Below are positions 61,151 to 64,000 of a DNA stretch of 64,000 nucleotides, in pieces. The DNA lies in NCBI GenBank assembly GCA_964655355.1, contig CAZZMD010000009.1:1-64000 (forward strand). The letters are read 5' to 3'. Source of the stretch: CALGDE01 sp964655355. Lineage in GTDB: Bacteria; Cyanobacteriota; Cyanobacteriia; CACIAM-69d. The position numbers and the translations under genes were made by a program. Position 1 is the first letter of the stretch. Every line of letters starts with the position of its first letter. The notes beneath the pieces were generated by a model that was given only the letters and a program-made list of their open reading frames with translations, searched no databases and was not told where the DNA came from.

Positions 61151-62578
61151 TTAAGCGTCGCCGGACCAACTACTACGCCAAGCCTGGTCCGCCTGGGCGA
61201 CGGTCAGTTTCCGATGAAGGTCTTGATGGCGTTGGTTAAGCTGTTCAATCTGATTAAAGAGCGTGCGAATGTTCCGCGATCGCCGACTGAGATCCGGGTT
61301 GGCCAGCTCCAAATCGCTGAGGTTGAGATGAATCGCCACCATCCGAAAGGGGGGAGATTTGGGACGATTTCGCGATCGCTTTTTCTTCTTTGCCGGCCGG
61401 ATAGTCATCGCCATCAAGTTAGGAATTTTGAGGGATGTATCCCGCGTCAGGGACAATTCTCCCTCCAGCAGGGGTGCCCCCAGGGGCTCAGGAATGGCAT
61501 GGGTAGCGCGCAGAATTTGATTGGTTTGGTGGGAAAACCGCTGAAGCCCGAGCAACACTAAACGCTCCCGCGATCGCTGCCACTGAATAATCTCCCGGGG
61601 ACCATAGCGAGGAAGAACCTCCTCCAGAAACGCCTTCGGTGAGAGGGGCGCCTCCGGGGCTGACTCGGGCGTCTCCGATGGGCTACCCCCGTCATCGTCG
61701 GCTGACCTAGCATGATCATCGGCGGAAGCTGGCGATCGCCCCTGACCCGCAAAATACCGCCCCAGAAAACTCGTGTGAGTATCCCCATTCCCAGCGGGTT
61801 GCGGCGAATCGTTATCCTCCAGGTCCCCTATTGCAGAACTCCCCTGAGCAGAACCCTCCTGGGCAGAACTCTCCTGGGCAGCATCTTCGGGCATAGGATC
61901 CGGTTCAGAACTTTCCCGGGCATCGGCATCCTCTCCCTTGGGCATATCCCCCTGATTGGCATCCACAGCATTAGCCTCTGAGGCGTCAGCGTCAGTCTTA
62001 GATTTCTCCGCCCCCTCAGCCGTGTCCCCCTCCTCCTCATCTCCCATCACCGACTCCAAAGCATTGGCCAAAGCCTCCGCCAAACGCTCAGGGGAAAATC
62101 CAGCCTCCGACAAATCCTCGACTGCAATCTCATCGCTCAACACCACCAGGGTTTTATTGCCCCCCGCATCTCCCGAGTCATCCTTTTTGGCTGAGCCCCC
62201 CTCCTGGGATCCCGTTTTGATCAGCTGCCCCTGGGCAAACAAGCTGCTTATTACAAAATCCTGCAGGCTATCGGGGCCATCCGCCGCCGAGTCCAGATCC
62301 CGCTCCAAAACCGTATTCAGATACCGCTGTAGCTGACGTCCCGCCTCTTTCAACTCCCCCTGAAGCTTTTGCCGCTGTTCCAGGGGCAATCCCAGAAATT
62401 CATCGGGATATTGAGTCGTACAAATTTGATAGGCCGCCAACAACAACTGTTGACGGGCAACTTTTCCCAGGGCCACCAAATAATCGCGATCCGCCCCATA
62501 CAAAGTTTGGGCGATCGCCTGGGCATCCCGGTCGACGCTCTTTAATTGTGCTTCTAAACCTGGAATGGAATCGGCCAT
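61151..62578 (-). CDS. large cyanobacterial protein of unknown function
   Basis: 475 residues. N-terminal helical domain (about 1-120), a long acidic, Ser/Ala/Glu/Asp-rich and presumably disordered middle (about 125-305, with repeats of AQESSAQEGSAQGSS type), and a C-terminal domain (about 310-475) with PKAFLEEVLPRYGPREIIQW and a basic KKKKRSRNRPK stretch followed by a coiled-coil-like helix. Located after tsf on the same strand (126-nt gap). No family recognised; may bind nucleic acid by its basic patch. Confidence 0.8.
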   Translation of the reverse strand: MADSIPGLEAQLKSVDRDAQAIAQTLYGADRDYLVALGKVARQQLLLAAYQICTTQYPDEFLGLPLEQRQKLQGELKEAGRQLQRYLNTVLERDLDSAADGPDSLQDFVISSLFAQGQLIKTGSQEGGSAKKDDSGDAGGNKTLVVLSDEIAVEDLSEAGFSPERLAEALANALESVMGDEEEGDTAEGAEKSKTDADASEANAVDANQGDMPKGEDADARESSEPDPMPEDAAQESSAQEGSAQGSSAIGDLEDNDSPQPAGNGDTHTSFLGRYFAGQGRSPASADDHARSADDDGGSPSETPESAPEAPLSPKAFLEEVLPRYGPREIIQWQRSRERLVLLGLQRFSHQTNQILRATHAIPEPLGAPLLEGELSLTRDTSLKIPNLMAMTIRPAKKKKRSRNRPKSPPFRMVAIHLNLSDLELANPDLSRRSRNIRTLFNQIEQLNQRHQDLHRKLTVAQADQAWRSSWSGDA

Positions 62579-62704
62579 AGAACAGAGTAAATGGGAGTTG
62601 AGTCAGTGCGGCGGGGGAGGGAAGTTAGAAGAAAAAAACAAGGTCGAGGAGAACGCCAACAGGACGGGACGACTGACCCTCCCCAATCATCGTCGTCTAA
62701 CCGT

Positions 62705-63328
62705 CTAATCGATATCGGCCGGCCAATCTTCCCCCAGGGTGAAGCGACTAAACCGTCGAACCCAAATGGTTTCCCCAAACCGGGCGATCGCCTTTTGCAA
62801 CAGCTCTGCCACATCCAGACCCTGATCACGAATATAGGGCTGGGACAACAAACACAAATCCGCCAGTCGCTTCCGCAGCCGCTCCTCGACCACCTCATTC
62901 CGTTTCGCGTCCCCCAGCCCAGCCAAATCTTTTTGGCCCAGCTCCAGCCCCCGCTCCCGAGCCACCCGACTCTCCGGAATATCCGACCGCTGCACATAGA
63001 TCACCTGGGGACAGGCCGCAATTTGCATCGCAATATTGTGGGCCAACCCATGGAAATCAGAATGCTTCGCCACCTCCCCCGTCTGGCAGTTCAACTCCAC
63101 CAGAACACCAATCCGATTGCCCGTATGGATATAGCTAGCAACAATACCTTCCACCGGCGATCGCCCCATGGGCGGCAGGGAATCCATCATCCCGCGCTGA
63201 CGCAACCAATCCCGAGCCTCAGCCACGTTTCCCTTCGTCGCCACTAAAGCCCGCTTACAATCCATAATTCCCGCACCAGTCTGATCCCGTAGGCTTTTGA
63301 CCTGGCTTGCCGTGATGATTTCCGCCAT
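62705..63328 (-). CDS. tsf: elongation factor Ts, divergent (no TDFV motif)
   Basis: 207 residues, slightly shorter than usual (cyanobacterial EF-Ts about 218). EF-Ts recharges EF-Tu by GDP release. The N-terminal UBA-like part is normal (VKSLRDQTGAGIMDCKRAL), and SYIHTGNRIGVLVELNC and FGETIWVRRFSRFTLGE match the family. But the segment that is normally TDFVAR reads TGEVAK, so the Asp and Phe that push into EF-Tu are replaced by Gly and Glu; the linker before SYIHTG also differs. Next to rpsB in the usual order. Reading frame is intact through the region. Confidence 0.9.
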   Translation of the reverse strand: MAEIITASQVKSLRDQTGAGIMDCKRALVATKGNVAEARDWLRQRGMMDSLPPMGRSPVEGIVASYIHTGNRIGVLVELNCQTGEVAKHSDFHGLAHNIAMQIAACPQVIYVQRSDIPESRVARERGLELGQKDLAGLGDAKRNEVVEERLRKRLADLCLLSQPYIRDQGLDVAELLQKAIARFGETIWVRRFSRFTLGEDWPADID

Positions 63329-63567
63329 TGATAGGCCGCTAGAAGACCGTTGCTGGAAGACCTAAGACCGACCCCTAGAGAAGGCTTAAGCCCTAACCCT
63401 CATCATCCTATGGGGAATTGCTGGAAATATCACCCTCCAGGGCGATCGCCCCCTCGAAAACCAGCGGATCAGCTTTTACCGGATGAATTTCGAGTGGATC
63501 AACGTCAGCGGAATATCAGCGGAATGGGCGGCCCCAAAGGGCCACCTATCAAGCAAAACGATCAGTC

Positions 63568-64000
63568 CTAAGCGTCAGCAGTCGCAGCGGCCTCTTCCTG
63601 GGGCGCAGCTTCTTCATCCTCATAGGCCTCATCCTCAAAGGACTCAGCGTTGAACTGGTCGTAATCATCGGTGGTCAGCTCACCGTGGCGACCCTCATAG
63701 ATAGCATCCGCCAAACGGCTAATGATCAACTTGATGGACCGAATGGCGTCATCGTTAGACGGAATGGGCACATCCACCACATCGGGATCGCAGTTGGTAT
63801 CCAACAGGGAGACAATGGGCACCCCCAGCTTGAGGCATTCCTGCACCGCGTTATATTCCCGACGCTGGTCGATGATGACCACAATGTCAGGCTGCTTGCG
63901 CATGTGCTTGATGCCGTCCAGATACTTCTTCAGCTTTGCCAACTCCCGGCGCAGCACAGACGCTTCTTTCTTGGGCAGCAAATCCAGCGCACCACTGGAC
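63568..64000 (-). CDS. rpsB: ribosomal protein uS2 (C-terminal part; gene runs off the window)
   Basis: At least 143 residues; the 5' end lies beyond 64000. 30S protein with LPKKEASVLRRELAKLKKYLDGI, PDIVVIIDQRREYNAVQECLKLGVPIVSLLDTNCDP and PIPSNDDAIRSIKLIISRLADAI motifs. The tail (about 30 residues) is acidic with EDEEAAPQEEAA, a known cyanobacterial extension. Followed by tsf (239-nt gap). Confidence 0.97.
   Translation of the reverse strand, partial: SSGALDLLPKKEASVLRRELAKLKKYLDGIKHMRKQPDIVVIIDQRREYNAVQECLKLGVPIVSLLDTNCDPDVVDVPIPSNDDAIRSIKLIISRLADAIYEGRHGELTTDDYDQFNAESFEDEAYEDEEAAPQEEAAATADA

Noticed and set aside
62705..63328. Frameshift explanation for the missing TDFV motif in EF-Ts
   Set aside because: The flanking residues on both sides stay in the same frame and match the family.

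Overview
The window is chromosomal DNA from a cyanobacterium. The octamer GCGATCGC (HIP1) is very frequent, inside genes and between them. Cyanobacterial markers include chlM, psb32, ferredoxin-dependent sulfite reductase, a Zam-type RNB protein and a one-piece tmRNA with the tag ANNIVPFARKAAAVA. The one-piece tmRNA argues against the marine Prochlorococcus/Synechococcus group, whose tmRNA is permuted. Genus cannot be told from the sequence alone. No rRNA, CRISPR array, insertion sequence or prophage is visible.

Layout. 0-6 kb: tRNA-Thr, a small membrane protein, then a minus-strand run pyrH-frr-bcp-Nudix-hydrolase-larB, and lgt. 6-14.6 kb: ppc, an oxidative-stress group (dps, sulfiredoxin, glutaredoxin), a STAS protein and sir. 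14.6-25.7 kb: cysS behind a compact structured element, a DUF2927 lipoprotein, a redoxin, an HmpF-like protein coupled to an ABC1 kinase, a holin-family protein, miaE, purM, an RlpA-like protein and pgeF. 25.7-35.5 kb: a haem and redox island, described next. 36-41.9 kb: chlM, DUF423, ssrA, YjbQ, a response regulator, a TPR protein and an MscS channel. 42-47.6 kb: an RNase II-type enzyme, rpsR, rpmG, an RDD protein and lepA. 48-57.9 kb: an orphan RHH protein, a histidine kinase, DUF554, psb32, a pentapeptide-repeat protein, zam and a proline-rich protein. 58-64 kb: ugd, a UDP-glucuronate decarboxylase, an unknown protein, a divergent tsf and the 3' part of rpsB.

The most interesting region is the island at 25.7-35.5 kb. 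One arm (minus strand) encodes a ResB-like protein, an enlarged CcsA-like protein and a Rieske lipoprotein. The other arm (plus strand) encodes a membrane-anchored tandem globin, a cytochrome with four CXXCH motifs plus one CX4CH, an overlapping hexahaem cytochrome, a Tll0287-like monohaem lipoprotein, a four-helix protein with two H-x13-H pairs (a dihaem cytochrome b signature) and an HCF164/TxlA-like thioredoxin. The intergenic region holds a GTAN8TAC site 22 nt upstream of a TAN3T box, the arrangement of NtcA-activated promoters. I infer a nitrogen-regulated, membrane-bound electron-transfer or NO/N-oxide-handling system with its own cytochrome c maturation genes. Its substrate is unknown.

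Other points worth a look: an EF-Ts that lacks the TDFV motif, a Zam protein missing most RNB catalytic aspartates, a sulfite reductase with a ribbon-helix-helix-like C-terminal tail, a three-way-junction RNA candidate before cysS, and many short tandem duplications (10-16 bp period) in intergenic DNA.
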